From Tranzscheliella williamsii (Eukaryota > Basidiomycota > Ustilaginomycetes > Ustilaginales > Ustilaginaceae), in contig JALBYF010000012.1 in assembly GCA_023212725.1 (NCBI GenBank), positions 124,001 to 188,000 of the forward strand: a stretch of 64,000 nucleotides of DNA, read 5' to 3'. This document shows, piece after piece, positions 1-11,589 of the stretch (positions within the stretch are counted from its first letter, which is position 1; the number at the start of each line of letters is the position of its first letter). The position numbers and the translations under genes are program-made. The notes beneath the pieces are model-generated. The model was given only the letters and a program-made list of their open reading frames with translations. It had not been told where the DNA came from and searched no databases.

Positions 1-722
1 TTGTTCTCGGTAGCCGAACGAAATCGAGGATCGGGCGCCGAGACCGATCGAAGTGGGCTAGGCCAAAGACTCGAAGAATGACGATGGGTCATTGATCTTA
101 CGTGCCTGGATCAGGGTTTGCCTTTCGGCCTTTCTCGCTATTTGTCGCAATCACATGTGGCTTCAGTGGGAATATTCGGTAGAGCCAACTCCGAAACCAG
201 CAACGGAATTACACTCGCTTTGTTGTGCTGCGCGGCTGGGCCGCCATATTTGCATGGATGATTTCATCTTCTGCGTCTCAGCTGTTGGCGGCTGATCCGA
301 CCCTGATCAAGCAGATTCACAATTATCGGCGAGAAATTTGCCCAAATCAGGAGTGTGATATTCGTGATTGTGATTGTGATTACGATGCTGCTGTGTGGCT
401 GCAGGCATTCTCCCTAACCTTCCAGGACCTGCCTTGCCTCCATGACACACCTTTCCAAGCGACCTTCAACGCCTCTCACCCACCTCTTCATCGCTGCCTG
501 CCTCGACCTCTTCTCGTCTTACCCCCGTCGATTTCGTCAACCTGGACATTGCATCGTAGCGGGCCGCATAGGCTTAACCGTTATTGCATACCTTGCGCTT
601 GTCGTTCGCAGCCTCCATCCCCTTTGGACCCACACGACCTGGTCTTGTCCAGCAAACCGGCTCATGTCGACATCGATGTTCTGATTCGACTAGCCGCTTG
701 GACGGTCTCGCACCCCTTCACC
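1..722. other. 5' flank of the TRP-like gene, no gene seen
   Basis: An open frame runs from 225 into the following gene, but it begins with GTG and its first 166 codons have no recognisable domain. The first ATG followed by a good signal peptide is at 723. This stretch is therefore most likely promoter and 5' UTR. It is pyrimidine-rich from about 420 to 720. Confidence 0.5.
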
Positions 723-3700
723 ATGTCCATTAGCAAGGCAGCCATTAGCAAGGCAGCAAGGCCAAGGACCACCTTCGGCTTACGGTCTCGAGGCTCTCTC
801 TGTCGGCCGATCGCTTTGCTGCTCCAATGTTTCTTCTTCGTCGCTTTGGTCAACTTCGCCTCCATCGCTACAGCTCAGGCCGTTTTCGAAACGGTGACGG
901 ATACAGCTACCAATTCTGCCTCTCTTAACGCTCCTTCCAGGGCAACTGGAAGTGCCACCGCTACCAACAGCTCCCCTCGCGTCACCAACACCGTCATCCC
1001 AGATCTTCGCCTTTCGGGCGCACAGGTTCCGTTCCTCTTGCAGAAACCCGTTCCATCGCGCTTCGACGAGCTACGTTCCCGGGTCGCCTCTCGATCCAAA
1101 GATGTCTACTTCACTGGTTGCCCGCAAGACGAGGTGAACTACATCGATGCGGCCCATCGCATCAACATTTCCGCCATCTATGTTCAATTCGATCCCGACC
1201 TGTCCAGCACAGCTGTGCTGGCGCCTGAGAACAGCTATTCCTCGGGTGTCCTTCGTATCGTGGCTGTAGGAGCAACCGACGTACAGGGCAAAACAGCCGA
1301 TGCCTCTCTAGCCACTCCTCTACTCAGCACCTTGTCCGTCGAGTCCGAGTTCCTCACCTTCTCGGTTTTTCGTAATTACTCGTATCTCTGTGACAGCCTC
1401 TTTCCTACCACAATCGATCCGAACAATACACTCATCAATCATCCCGGATGCCTATACGGTCCCGGTCAGGTCTCTGTAGGCTTCGGTGTTCCACTCAACG
1501 ATACCTTCACCCTGGGTACCTTATGGACTCGGGTTCGGCTTAGTGACACCTCCAGTCCTCCTCTCGATATCGCATGCTTCGAAGTCTATGCCAGTCCGTA
1601 CGACAACGACAAATGGTATTGGGATCTCCTCTTTTGGTTCCCCGTCGCCCTCGCCATCGGCTACTTCGTTGTCATTGCGCTGGCACGCATCCTAGCCGCT
1701 GCCACCTCGCGGCAAAAGGCTTTCAAAAACAAAGCGAGAGAAGGAAGCCACCCCGACATCATCAAAGATACCATTGCGCCCACTGTCGTTGCTTCGCTAA
1801 GTGGCCGGCAACTGGCTCTCAGCGCTGCTCTCCTCCGCTTTGCAACCCCAGGCTGCTGGGACATCATCATGCATACTCAGTTTGTTGCTGCCATCTCCAT
1901 GATCGCCGTCCGGTGGCCGGCGTTCTCTTATCCTTTCTTCAAACAAGCCGCCTGGTCCACACTGGTTGGCAACACAACCATCATTCGGCCTTCTGATCTT
2001 GACAGCTCCTTCAACCTCCTCCGCTCCAATGCGACGCTTCCTGAAGGTGAAATCGGCAATCAATTCGGCAACCTCTCTTCACCACTGTACATGAACGAAC
2101 AAGCCCCTAACCGCCTAATGAATCTCGACGGCGCCAGGGCGGGCATGGAGTCTTTTGCCCAAGTCGTTGGACTGCGTACAAAGGACCTTTTCGGCACATG
2201 TCTGTCGGTCTGGTTTCTCATTCTTGCCGTCATCCTACTCGTATCCTTCGCCGCATGGTTCATTGACTCAATCCATGACACCGCTCGAAGGTTGCAGAAG
2301 CGCAGAGAGGACAACCTCAACTCGAGCCTGGGCGACACAGCTACAGACAACAAAGAGGTTATCGATACCAGTGTGGACCAGGCCGCATCTTCATTGACCA
2401 GACCGGGTGGATACCGCTTCCTCGGCACTGGCCGAGGCCGGCTCATCGGCTGCAGCAACAACACTTTTCACTTTCAGATGCTGCATGGCAACATGGCCCG
2501 GGCGATTCTACTCTTCCACCTACCCATCACCATTTTCACTACCTATCAGATGGCTAACGCCAGCATCTTTTCCGCCACTTCGGTCGCTTTGGCAGGGCTC
2601 GCCTTTTCGTTCTTCTCAATTCTGATACCCGCCTATCTCGTCTTCCGAATCAGTCGGGCTCCTACCGCCAAACTCTACGACTCCATCGGCACGCTGAGCG
2701 CTCTCGGTCCACTCTACAACACTTACAGTCCTGGCTCCCAGCTTTTCTGCGCTGTCGACTTTGCCCGAACTTTTGTCATCGGTGTCGTTATTGGTGCAGG
2801 CCAAGCGAGTGGGTCAGCGCAGGCCATTGTTATTCTTGTGTTCGAGATTCTCTTTGCTTTGGCATGCAGCCTGTGGCTACCTTGGGGTGAAGGCGCCATG
2901 ATGGGCCCTGTCAGCTTTGTCGCCAGCGTTCTTCGTATCATTACCTCGATTTTGGTCCTGCTGCTCAGTCCGCTAGTCAACTTTGGGCGACAACCTATTG
3001 GATGGCTCACGTACGTCATACTTCTCATTCAAGGCATTCTATACGTCTGTGCTGCGCTCATCCTTCTTGCCAAAATCGTCGAGGGCCTCATTCGGTTATT
3101 CTGGCATGCTTCGTTCGATGAGAGGGCATCGGCTCGCACGTCCGGACTGGGAGGTGCCTATCGCAAGATCAAAAGGCGCAAAGACACACTGCAACTAGGC
3201 AAGGGTGGCAAGAAGTTTCCGAAAAAGCAACAGCTGGACCGATCGGCTTCTATAAACACACAGACTCTGATGCTCGCCAACGCAGCGAAGGGCGGCTCAA
3301 CAGGCACAAGCACCCCTGCTGCACCCGCCTCACCGCCACAGATGACCAGTTCCTTGGCTTCCTCGGCAAACCGGGTACCTCTCCACTCTCGCCAGGCTTC
3401 ATACGCTTCTTATCTTGATAGCCAGTTCTACGGCCGCAAGTCACCAGCAGAGATGCTTGCAGATGGAAGCAACCCATATTCTACCTATCTGCGAGGCGAT
3501 CCAAATGACGAAGGCTTCATCATGGCCGCTCTGCCACCCAGCGTTTCAACTGCAAGACCCGTCTCGCCTCTGTCACACTCGCAAAGGAACGGTCGACAAT
3601 CACCACCGCCACTTGCTTCTACCGGTTTCGTTCGTACAGGAGGCGGACGCACCACGGATGCCGCCCCCTACCAAACTCTGGCCGCGGCTACGAGTAGTGG

Positions 3701-5015
3701 CGGTGGTAATGATGGTGTATCTTCTACTACCCCGTTCCCTTCCATGGCACAAAGGCGTCCCCGACCTCTGTCTCAACATGCTGTGGTTGAATCCTACTTC
3801 GATCCAAAGCGACGTTCCATGCCGCCCTCTGTGGAGGATCCCAACGCGTTCGCAAGTACAGCGACCGCGGCTCGACAGTCTTCGCTTTCCCGCTACTCTA
3901 ACGGCGCTCAGCTACGGCCCTCCCAGTCCACGGCCGGTATGATGGCGCTCGATGAAGAAGATCAGACGGTGCAAGCTTCGAAGAAGGACAAGTCAAAGGG
4001 GAAATTATGGCGGAGGAAGGCGGGTGACCAGACCGATACCGATGAGGACGACGACGACGGTTTGGCGCCGTTCAAATCTCAAGGTGGATGGAGAGGTCTC
4101 AACAAGATGAGTGCGGCCATGAGCGCACTGGCAGCTCGATTGGGCGGAAAAGCTAGCGGAGCACAGGGGGAAGCTGACAACAGCCTCGAGCCCCCGCCAT
4201 CAGAATCGGAACCTGCTTCTGTACCCAAAGCCGGCGGATTCGAGGTAGTCCGTCCGCAACGACCGAGAAGAACGTCGGCTGCCGCAGAACGTACACTTGA
4301 TTCTACTGGTCTGGCTGCGCAATCGGCAAATTTGTCCGAGTCAGCTGGCCCGACAACGCCTTGGCCGAGCGGGCCGCTTAGCCGGGACGCAAGGACTCAG
4401 GGGTCTTCTCCCCCGGCAAAAGCGTATGGTATGCCAGAACATGAGGCAAATTTGCTGCGTCAACCGGTTGCCGAGGACTTTGATCCTTCTTCGGGGACGT
4501 TGCCACCAGGAGCTGCGTACCAGGCACCGTTACTGCCACAGCACCGGTCGTCGTTCATCGCCTACCCTTATCAAAATTCACAAGGTTCTGCGCCCGTCGG
4601 CCAGCCTGCAAAACAGCCGATCAATGAGGACATGTTTTGGGTTTCATCGTCTCGACCACAGTCGCAATCGGACCCTACAGCTATGTCCGGTCAAGGGCCG
4701 AACCCGCAAACCGGACGGCCAAGCTCCTCGTCCAAAGCAAAGATTGCCGAGCCGATGCAGGCCGAGGTTTTGAACGCTGAAGACGCAGAGGGTCACACCC
4801 CGCCCGCGGCATCTCTCAACATCGCAACATCGGCACCATCGGCACCAACCGATGGCACGGCAACGATGCCGGGGCGCGAAGCCTTTTTCGATGCACATGG
4901 CAATTTGGACCCTTCGACCATCAACTTTGACCGCCCTCAGGGCCCGGACTTGGATACTGGCAAGCACGCGCCGCCTTCTCAGGCATGGGATGCAGCTCAA
5001 GCGTACAACTTGTAA
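723..5015 (+). CDS. TRP-like (Flc/Pkd2 type) integral membrane protein
   Basis: Intron-free gene for about 1430 residues. The chosen ATG starts a signal peptide with a hydrophobic core around residues 25-50 and an Ala-x-Ala-type end. Next comes an extracytoplasmic ML-like/TRP_N region to about residue 290. About eight to nine membrane segments lie between roughly 295 and 790, including a segment starting WYWDLLFWFPVALAIGYFVV and the run DLFGTCLSVWFLILAVILLV. This order is that of the fungal TRP-like family (yeast Flc1-3, fission yeast Pkd2). Those proteins act in ER, vacuolar or plasma membranes in flavin/heme handling, calcium signalling and cell-wall integrity. About 640 residues of Ser/Pro/Gln-rich, probably disordered cytosolic tail follow, longer than in the yeast proteins. 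Family membership is well supported; the transported substrate cannot be told from sequence. Confidence 0.88.
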   Translation: MSISKAAISKAARPRTTFGLRSRGSLCRPIALLLQCFFFVALVNFASIATAQAVFETVTDTATNSASLNAPSRATGSATATNSSPRVTNTVIPDLRLSGAQVPFLLQKPVPSRFDELRSRVASRSKDVYFTGCPQDEVNYIDAAHRINISAIYVQFDPDLSSTAVLAPENSYSSGVLRIVAVGATDVQGKTADASLATPLLSTLSVESEFLTFSVFRNYSYLCDSLFPTTIDPNNTLINHPGCLYGPGQVSVGFGVPLNDTFTLGTLWTRVRLSDTSSPPLDIACFEVYASPYDNDKWYWDLLFWFPVALAIGYFVVIALARILAAATSRQKAFKNKAREGSHPDIIKDTIAPTVVASLSGRQLALSAALLRFATPGCWDIIMHTQFVAAISMIAVRWPAFSYPFFKQAAWSTLVGNTTIIRPSDLDSSFNLLRSNATLPEGEIGNQFGNLSSPLYMNEQAPNRLMNLDGARAGMESFAQVVGLRTKDLFGTCLSVWFLILAVILLVSFAAWFIDSIHDTARRLQKRREDNLNSSLGDTATDNKEVIDTSVDQAASSLTRPGGYRFLGTGRGRLIGCSNNTFHFQMLHGNMARAILLFHLPITIFTTYQMANASIFSATSVALAGLAFSFFSILIPAYLVFRISRAPTAKLYDSIGTLSALGPLYNTYSPGSQLFCAVDFARTFVIGVVIGAGQASGSAQAIVILVFEILFALACSLWLPWGEGAMMGPVSFVASVLRIITSILVLLLSPLVNFGRQPIGWLTYVILLIQGILYVCAALILLAKIVEGLIRLFWHASFDERASARTSGLGGAYRKIKRRKDTLQLGKGGKKFPKKQQLDRSASINTQTLMLANAAKGGSTGTSTPAAPASPPQMTSSLASSANRVPLHSRQASYASYLDSQFYGRKSPAEMLADGSNPYSTYLRGDPNDEGFIMAALPPSVSTARPVSPLSHSQRNGRQSPPPLASTGFVRTGGGRTTDAAPYQTLAAATSSGGGNDGVSSTTPFPSMAQRRPRPLSQHAVVESYFDPKRRSMPPSVEDPNAFASTATAARQSSLSRYSNGAQLRPSQSTAGMMALDEEDQTVQASKKDKSKGKLWRRKAGDQTDTDEDDDDGLAPFKSQGGWRGLNKMSAAMSALAARLGGKASGAQGEADNSLEPPPSESEPASVPKAGGFEVVRPQRPRRTSAAAERTLDSTGLAAQSANLSESAGPTTPWPSGPLSRDARTQGSSPPAKAYGMPEHEANLLRQPVAEDFDPSSGTLPPGAAYQAPLLPQHRSSFIAYPYQNSQGSAPVGQPAKQPINEDMFWVSSSRPQSQSDPTAMSGQGPNPQTGRPSSSSKAKIAEPMQAEVLNAEDAEGHTPPAASLNIATSAPSAPTDGTATMPGREAFFDAHGNLDPSTINFDRPQGPDLDTGKHAPPSQAWDAAQAYNL

Positions 5016-6895
5016 TCCTTAGGATTCTGTCTTTACATGGGCTGGACTCAAGACTGCCTCGTTGTTCTTTATGTCGATCGTTCTCCTTCACTGCATTATC
5101 TTATAGCTCTTATGTTCTCTTCGTCGCTCCTGCACCTGAACAATCTGATACTGGCTGCATAGATCCATCCTTTTCCTTGCTGGAATGCTATCTACTTGCA
5201 AGGATCCAAAGAAGGACACTGACGAGTAGCCAGGCGACTGTGTCGAGGGCAAAGCCTTCCACCGGCCGCTTTCCGAGCAGTGGGCTGGTGAGCACGCAAA
5301 ACCCAAGTGTATCATGCTGAGGGGAGGCACCGGACCGCAGAAGGAAATGTAAGGTAAGTTGCGCAAATTCAGCTAGCTGCCTGGGCGTTGGGACTCATTC
5401 GACGGAACGGGTGCTGGGCTACGGCCAAAGCGGCTTCTACGGGTCGGCGCCCGGCGCTTGATCGGATCACGGAGCGAAAAAATTGGAAATTGTGAAAAAT
5501 GGCAAGGTGTGAAATTGCATGCCGCTTATCTTGTGCTAAATCGCGACGAAAAGAAGGCACCGGTCGGCCAACGTGAAATTTCGGATTTGTGATTATCGGC
5601 ACGAAGAACGCGGGATTAGCCATTTTGTGCCATTGCCGAAAGAAGTGACCGATAGAACAGAAAGGTTTCGACCGCAACCATCGAAGAAATGAAAGGCTAG
5701 CGCGAACGCTTCGCCAGGCAATAACTCGCAACTAGGAATTCTATTCCACATTCTGAAATGTGAATTAGTGCCCGGCTCAGCCATCGACGCTCGTGAAACG
5801 CGGTCAATTCAGTGGTGTCGGTGCAGTGGCATTTTCATGGCCAACTTTAGCAGCTGGCTCGCCCCGAGCCTTTCAATCAAGGCTTTTCCTCGTCTGCACT
5901 CGCACTTCACCGTGATTCGCGCTGTGGGACCCCACGCTGCTGTAAACGTGGGCCGTATGTGCATAGTGGACAGAGCCATCCGTTGAGACCAAAGTCACTG
6001 TCACCGTTTCTTCCAAGGCACTCACCGCTTTGACGCTGGTTGGTTGCGTGCTCCTGGCTCACTTGTGATTAGCCGACTTTGACAGATGGCTGGTCGTCTC
6101 TTCCGTTATGCCGCCGACCCCGCGCTCTTCTCGTTTGCAATGGGCAGACTAGACTAGACCCTCTAGACCCTTCTGATTGGCTTGTCACTGGCTTCTTAGT
6201 GCGCTTCATACTGGCAGGCTGCCTCTGGGGTATTCTTGCTAGCCGCCTCGGTGCCATCGCCGTTGGCCGCGAAACAGACTCAGCGATCCCCGGCCTCTAC
6301 TGACCTGTGGCCATATTTTCGCATTAACGCCGGTGCTCCCTTTCCTTGCGACTCCCTTCACCTTCTGCTTGCGCCACCTCGCCCACCGCTATCGTCTCCA
6401 CCCGGCTGCACTACTTGCCATTGTTGATCCGCAGCCAGCTACACAATTACCCACCTAACATCTCTCCTCATCCGCCCCTTCACTTGGACTCTCGCCTGAC
6501 ATCGGTGACACCCACTATTCCGCCGCCTCTTCCTGCCGACTTTCTCACCTCCGGCCTTTCTGGAGCTTGCTCCCGGCTCATACTCGCTCACAGGTCTAGC
6601 GCTGTCCTACTGTATTTTTACAACGACACGCTCCTTTCTGACTCGTCGCCAGCTTGACCTCTCCTCCGTGCCCATCCTTTTGGCCCTTTTTGTCTCAAGC
6701 CCACGACGTCCCAGGGCGCTGACACCACCTTCCGTGACCGTTCAGCACACGTTCAATATCAGCACCGCGTAGCGTTGCATGACAAACCGAATGACGCCGC
6801 TTACGGATGTGTCCTTGGCTGAACCGATCCTTTCCCACCCCTGACCAGTCGGACGGGACCGGGCCACTACCCATTCTCGTCTGCATCTGACTACC
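5016..6895. other. Long intergenic region, no gene seen
   Basis: Only short unrelated open frames occur here. From about 6330 to 6880 the + strand is strongly pyrimidine-rich, as expected for the promoter and 5' leader of the downstream zinc-cluster gene. No RNA gene or mobile element was recognised. Confidence 0.5.
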
Positions 6896-9800
6896 ATGTC
6901 ACGAGGCGATCAGCTTTTCAACAGCAGCATGAATAGCCTCGCTGATGCTGCAGCCCAGGCCGCCGCCGCAGCAGCTTCTTCCTCCCCTTCCCACTTGGCC
7001 CCAATGCCCTCGGAGGGACGCCGAACACCCTCTTTATCTAAAGCGCCTCAACCCTTTCTACCATCCATGTCTCGTCGAAGCTTTACTTCCGCCTCTCCGG
7101 GCTCCTCTGGTAGTCCACCAAAGCAAGAGCCCTATTCTGAACATGATACGCCTTACCGCCGAGCCCTGCTCGATTCAGAAAAGCCCGAGAAGCGTGGTTC
7201 GAACCTGGCTTGTCTCAAGTGCCGCGCTATCAAGGTAAAGTGTTCCCGTGCTGACGCTGGCGACGAACGATGCAAGCGATGCAACCGACTCGACCTGGTT
7301 TGCGAGTTCAAAGAGCATCATCGAGGCAGAAAGCCCAAAAAGAGGCTCAAAACCAACCGAGGCAGCGCGTCTGTCACTCTAGATGAAGAGGATCAGCTCG
7401 AGGATGAAGCGGATAGCACCTCCCCAGCGGATGCGGTTACCTCGGGCGCGCCCATCGAAGTTTCGAGTAAGCTCGAGTCCTCCTTTTCCCAACCGCGGCA
7501 TATTTCCTCCGCCAGTGGTAAAGACACGCCTTTCAAAGTCGTTGATGGCGGTCATCGTGGTATCACAGAATATCCTGACCCGCCACGATTGCCGACCCCA
7601 CAAGGACAGCTTCACGGCAGATGGCTGGGCCCATATCTACAGCCGATTCCAGCGCTGGGAACCCCTCCATCGCCAAGGAAGATCGGCGCGAGGTTGCCTC
7701 ATTCGCAACACATCCCCACCCTTCATCAAACACATCAACAAGTCAGGAGGGACTTGCCGCCCATCCTTAGCGCAGTCAGTGGCAGTGGCACGGCGCGTGC
7801 TTCGAGTACTCATGCCGACATGCCTATGCTGGACAGAAACAGCGCACCCTCCTGGAGCATGCACCACTCAACAAACGCCAAGCCAGTTCCTCCCCATTGC
7901 ACTGCAGATGTCGCCGCTGACCTTCATGATGACGCCGTACGGCAGGACGTCATCACGCTAGACCAGGCTCAGGAGTTGTTCGAGTACTACTTCGCCGAGC
8001 TGAATCCGCCGCTTGCATTGCTCGATTCGACGCTTCATACACTGGACTATTGTCGGCACCACCTTCCTATTCTCTTTTCCACCATCATCATGGTCTCCAC
8101 CCGCTTCTTCCGCCCGCACTTGCATCAACAATGCTGTTTGATCGGCAAGTCGGTGCTCAACCTCGCTGCCATACAGGAGATCTGCTCGTTAGACCATATC
8201 CAGGCTCTCATCCTCGTCATCACATGGAAGGATTCGGCCGACCGCACGATCGTTCGCAAGGCCGTCCGTGCCATAGGCTATGCATATGAGCTTGGTCTAC
8301 ATGCTTCTTTCGACGATGGCGGCGTCTCTGCTGGCAACTCGCCCGTGCGCGATGTGGGACGAGAGTCATCGGACAGCTCCGCCGGGCCATCGTACAAAAG
8401 ATCGGATCGGGACCGGCAGCGAACCTGGATCGTACTCTGCCTGATTCAGATTCTAGTACGCCGAGACGATCGTGGCCATAGACCGAGAGCACGTCTGATT
8501 CCACTGGAAGATCATCCTGACCCATATGTCTGGCTGCAGGCTGGCGGCGACTTGCGCCTCTCGATCGACTCTCGCCTAGCATGGTCGCTAGATGCTGCCC
8601 TTCTAATGAACGAAATGGATCCGTTGGTGGACCTTGTAACAAAGTCGGAAGACCAGGTCCCTTTCGGCAAGTTCTTTGAGCGCTATCGATCGCGCATGAA
8701 CATTGTTCGCAAACGCTACTTTGAGATAAGTGATGGTAATTACCGTCCCAAGTTTGCAATGGACAAGTCAGCTGTCGCCGAGCTGCCCTATATCGACGCA
8801 CACCGGGAATTCTTCATCTGCGAAGCTACGTGGCATTGGGCTGCCAGACTCGCTGCGCAACACAGCGCAGCCAGAGACAAAGCCGCGAGTGCTTTTGCCG
8901 GTGCTTCGAACGACTATCTGCAGATTCGGTCGCATTTTTGGTTCTCCAAGACGGTCGAGGCTGCACTGCGCTGTTTGCGTCTCTTTGTTGAGAATCTCGT
9001 CAAGCTGGGACATCTGCGGGTGGGCCATGACTACCTGGTTATTTCGGCAAGCGAGACATCCAAGTGGGTGTATCTCTACCGGGACCATCTGGATGCCGCC
9101 ACAGTGATCACAGTAGCTGGCTATTTTCAGGACATTCTGCACGACTGCGCGCAGCCGCAGCGTCTTCCTTCCGGCGAAGTGGCCAACATCGAGCGAGAGG
9201 CTCCCGGCTATCTGGCACGGTTCGTCGAAGCGCTCATGGAATCAGGCTTCAATGAGGCTCTGGAGAAGGCCAAGGCTGACATTGTCAGCAACACAGATCA
9301 GTACCGATTGCGGGGCACGCTGCAGCGATCTAGGGACCGCGCTGCGTCCGGCAGCATCCTAGAGGAACGATTCTCAACGCCTCGCCATCCTGCTTATGAA
9401 TCTGCGCAGGGTCTGGGCGGGCTGCCAAGACGGTCACCATACGCAAGTGGCGCTTCATTGTACCGGACATCGATGGACCGGCCCGTCGTATCGTCGAATG
9501 TGGCAGGCGGTGCACCATCAGCATCAACCTCATCGTCGTACCACCGCGAGCCTGCAACGACAGCGACACGGTATCCAGTCTCTCGGCCGTTGTCGAGAGG
9601 CAGCCATGACATCACACCTCTCTACCCTGCTGCACGGTCGCCTCCCTCGACCATGTCGTACGAGCGCGGTTCGATGATGCATGCCGAGCAACTACAGGGC
9701 TCGCCTGGCGCGACTCATCCGACACACTCGACTCAAGCTGTTTCCGCGCCATCTGGATCGCCCGCACCGCACCCAGCTTACTTTTCTTCGCCAGGCCCAA

Positions 9801-10198
9801 ACAGCTTTGCGCAGCCGCTGGCCCAAATGCTCGGAGGCGCCGCGGGAAGCGCAGGTGGCTGGCCGGGTGCGGCCAACAGCACGCCTGCGAACGCATGGAA
9901 CTTTACGAGCGGAGCAGGAGCTGGCTCTGCATCGCTACTGGCGGCCGAAGGAGGCGGCCTCTCGACGAGCGGCATGGTGGGGCCTGGGATCGGGCAGGGC
10001 CACACCAATGGAGCATTCGCAGGCGGCGGAGGCAGCATGGAAGCGCACGCGGGCCCCGACGTGCTCGCCACCAACGTCATCCCGCTCGCGGCGGACTCGG
10101 GCAAACACTCGCTCGGCAGCCTTGCCGCCAACCTGGACGCGCACGACCTCACATACTGGCAGGATCTGCTCGGGCCAGATCTGACGTCGATTTCGTAG
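6896..10198 (+). CDS. Zn(II)2Cys6 fungal transcription factor
   Basis: Intron-free gene for 1100 residues with ATG in a good context (ctaccATG). A binuclear zinc cluster is plain: Cys106, 109, 116, 126, 129 and 136, spaced C-x2-C-x6-C-x9-C-x2-C-x6-C. A basic linker follows (RGRKPKKRLK). The middle region (about 345-800) contains the helical fungal transcription-factor domain, for example VITLDQAQELFEYYFAELNP and the later FWFSKTVEAALRCLRLFVEN. This resembles the Leu3/PrtT-type regulators more than the Gal4 type. The last 300 residues are Gly/Ser/Ala-rich and probably form the activation region. It should act in the nucleus as a sequence-specific regulator; its targets are unknown. It has no biosynthetic neighbours, so a pathway-specific role is not suggested. 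Confidence 0.92.
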   Translation: MSRGDQLFNSSMNSLADAAAQAAAAAASSSPSHLAPMPSEGRRTPSLSKAPQPFLPSMSRRSFTSASPGSSGSPPKQEPYSEHDTPYRRALLDSEKPEKRGSNLACLKCRAIKVKCSRADAGDERCKRCNRLDLVCEFKEHHRGRKPKKRLKTNRGSASVTLDEEDQLEDEADSTSPADAVTSGAPIEVSSKLESSFSQPRHISSASGKDTPFKVVDGGHRGITEYPDPPRLPTPQGQLHGRWLGPYLQPIPALGTPPSPRKIGARLPHSQHIPTLHQTHQQVRRDLPPILSAVSGSGTARASSTHADMPMLDRNSAPSWSMHHSTNAKPVPPHCTADVAADLHDDAVRQDVITLDQAQELFEYYFAELNPPLALLDSTLHTLDYCRHHLPILFSTIIMVSTRFFRPHLHQQCCLIGKSVLNLAAIQEICSLDHIQALILVITWKDSADRTIVRKAVRAIGYAYELGLHASFDDGGVSAGNSPVRDVGRESSDSSAGPSYKRSDRDRQRTWIVLCLIQILVRRDDRGHRPRARLIPLEDHPDPYVWLQAGGDLRLSIDSRLAWSLDAALLMNEMDPLVDLVTKSEDQVPFGKFFERYRSRMNIVRKRYFEISDGNYRPKFAMDKSAVAELPYIDAHREFFICEATWHWAARLAAQHSAARDKAASAFAGASNDYLQIRSHFWFSKTVEAALRCLRLFVENLVKLGHLRVGHDYLVISASETSKWVYLYRDHLDAATVITVAGYFQDILHDCAQPQRLPSGEVANIEREAPGYLARFVEALMESGFNEALEKAKADIVSNTDQYRLRGTLQRSRDRAASGSILEERFSTPRHPAYESAQGLGGLPRRSPYASGASLYRTSMDRPVVSSNVAGGAPSASTSSSYHREPATTATRYPVSRPLSRGSHDITPLYPAARSPPSTMSYERGSMMHAEQLQGSPGATHPTHSTQAVSAPSGSPAPHPAYFSSPGPNSFAQPLAQMLGGAAGSAGGWPGAANSTPANAWNFTSGAGAGSASLLAAEGGGLSTSGMVGPGIGQGHTNGAFAGGGGSMEAHAGPDVLATNVIPLAADSGKHSLGSLAANLDAHDLTYWQDLLGPDLTSIS

Positions 10199-11589
10199 GC
10201 GCATTGATACCCCACGAGGCTACACTCTGCCCCCGCCAGCATTGTACCTATACCACTACTCTTCAGGACCACTTTGCTGCAGTGAAAGTGAGGGATCGAC
10301 TGGTCAATGAAGCGACGAACAGTTGCGCGGCTGGGGAAGGGCTCTAGCCGAGGAGTTGGGGAGGAAGGTGGTATGACCATTACGTATAGGCGGCAGCGCG
10401 AGGCAAAGTAGGAGGTGAAACACGCGCTGTTTTGTCAAGAAGCGGGCCTGCAAGGCCGAGTCGCTGGGCAGCTGCGCCTCTCGGGCGAGCGGGCAGTGCG
10501 AAACGAGGCTAGGCGACGGGGTGGAAATTCCATTCGAAATGGCAAAGCGGGGCGCGCTGTGGGGCGCGAATCATGAATTGCGGGGCGCTGCGCATAGCAA
10601 ACTTGGCCAGAGCAGACGTAAGCGGCGGGGCCCTTCACCACGCTCTCTCCCCCGGGCACTCGACACCGACAAGTGTGGCCAGACACAGTGTGATTGTGAG
10701 TGGCTTTTCCTGGAAGCGCGCAAGACTTGCTTTGAACGAGTGTCTGACGCAGCAGGGCGCTTCGAGCGTGGCAGACAAGGGAAGTGTGGCAGCAGAGCAA
10801 ATTGTACCTCCGCAAGACCCGTCACAGAATTGTCTTCTGAAAAGCACTCACCAGCGGCCGCTACTGATGACGGATGGCTCGGATGCCTGTAAGACAGTTG
10901 CAAGCTGCCACACGTTGAGCGGCCATCGTCTGCTGCTAGTCGTTGTATAGTAGTAATGCGAGGCAGCGCACTCGGTAGTTGAGCCAGCGAATTGGCAGCG
11001 GATGAATTATTGCGATTGGAAATCAAATGATACGTCTCAGCTGCGCCCCGGATCAGATTCTCCGCTCGCAGTGCACGATGCAATTCAGCTGAATACGGAC
11101 AGCTGCGTAAGCGAGACTTCAAACAGCACATCTGCCCCAGCCAGCCCCAACATCTTCAAGCCCAAAAGGCATTACCATACCCCACTCTCAAACTAGCCGG
11201 TTACTACAACTGATTGTTTGCGCGCTAGCACCACGCTAAACATATCTAAATCAACCCTCTCATGCATCTGCTTGCTTAGAGCCAACCTCGCCCACACAGC
11301 TGTTTGCAAGGCCATCCGGCGTTGCCCTGGTTTTAGTCAACTCTTTCGTCATCTGCACTGCATTGCGCCTCTGTCCCCACTTCAAGAGAGTGCTTTCTTC
11401 GAGCCTTGCCCCTTCTTCGTCTTGCTCCCTGCTTTGTCACTCTCTTTACGGTCCCGTTCATATACCTCACCGCTCTCCATCGACTTGCTGCCACTGGCGT
11501 AGAGTGTGCCTTCAGCCTCGTCTGCATCTACGGCTGTTTCCAGCAGCACAAGGAACAGTAACAGACACCCACGCTCACACTTGTTTAGT
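10199..11589. other. Intergenic region, no gene seen
   Basis: Short open frames overlap on both strands between about 10435 and 11130, with no homology I recognise and no consistent codon pattern. A pyrimidine-rich stretch from about 11270 to 11580 precedes the Iml2 start and is probably its promoter and leader. A GTG-initiated extension of the Iml2 frame from 11506 was not accepted. Confidence 0.5.

Noticed and set aside
225..722. N-terminal extension of the TRP-like protein
   Set aside because: It begins at GTG and would bury the signal peptide; the ATG at 723 gives a proper secretory start.
10435..11131. Overlapping open frames on both strands between the zinc-cluster and Iml2 genes
   Set aside because: No domain, Cys/Arg/Ser-rich translations and no consistent codon pattern.
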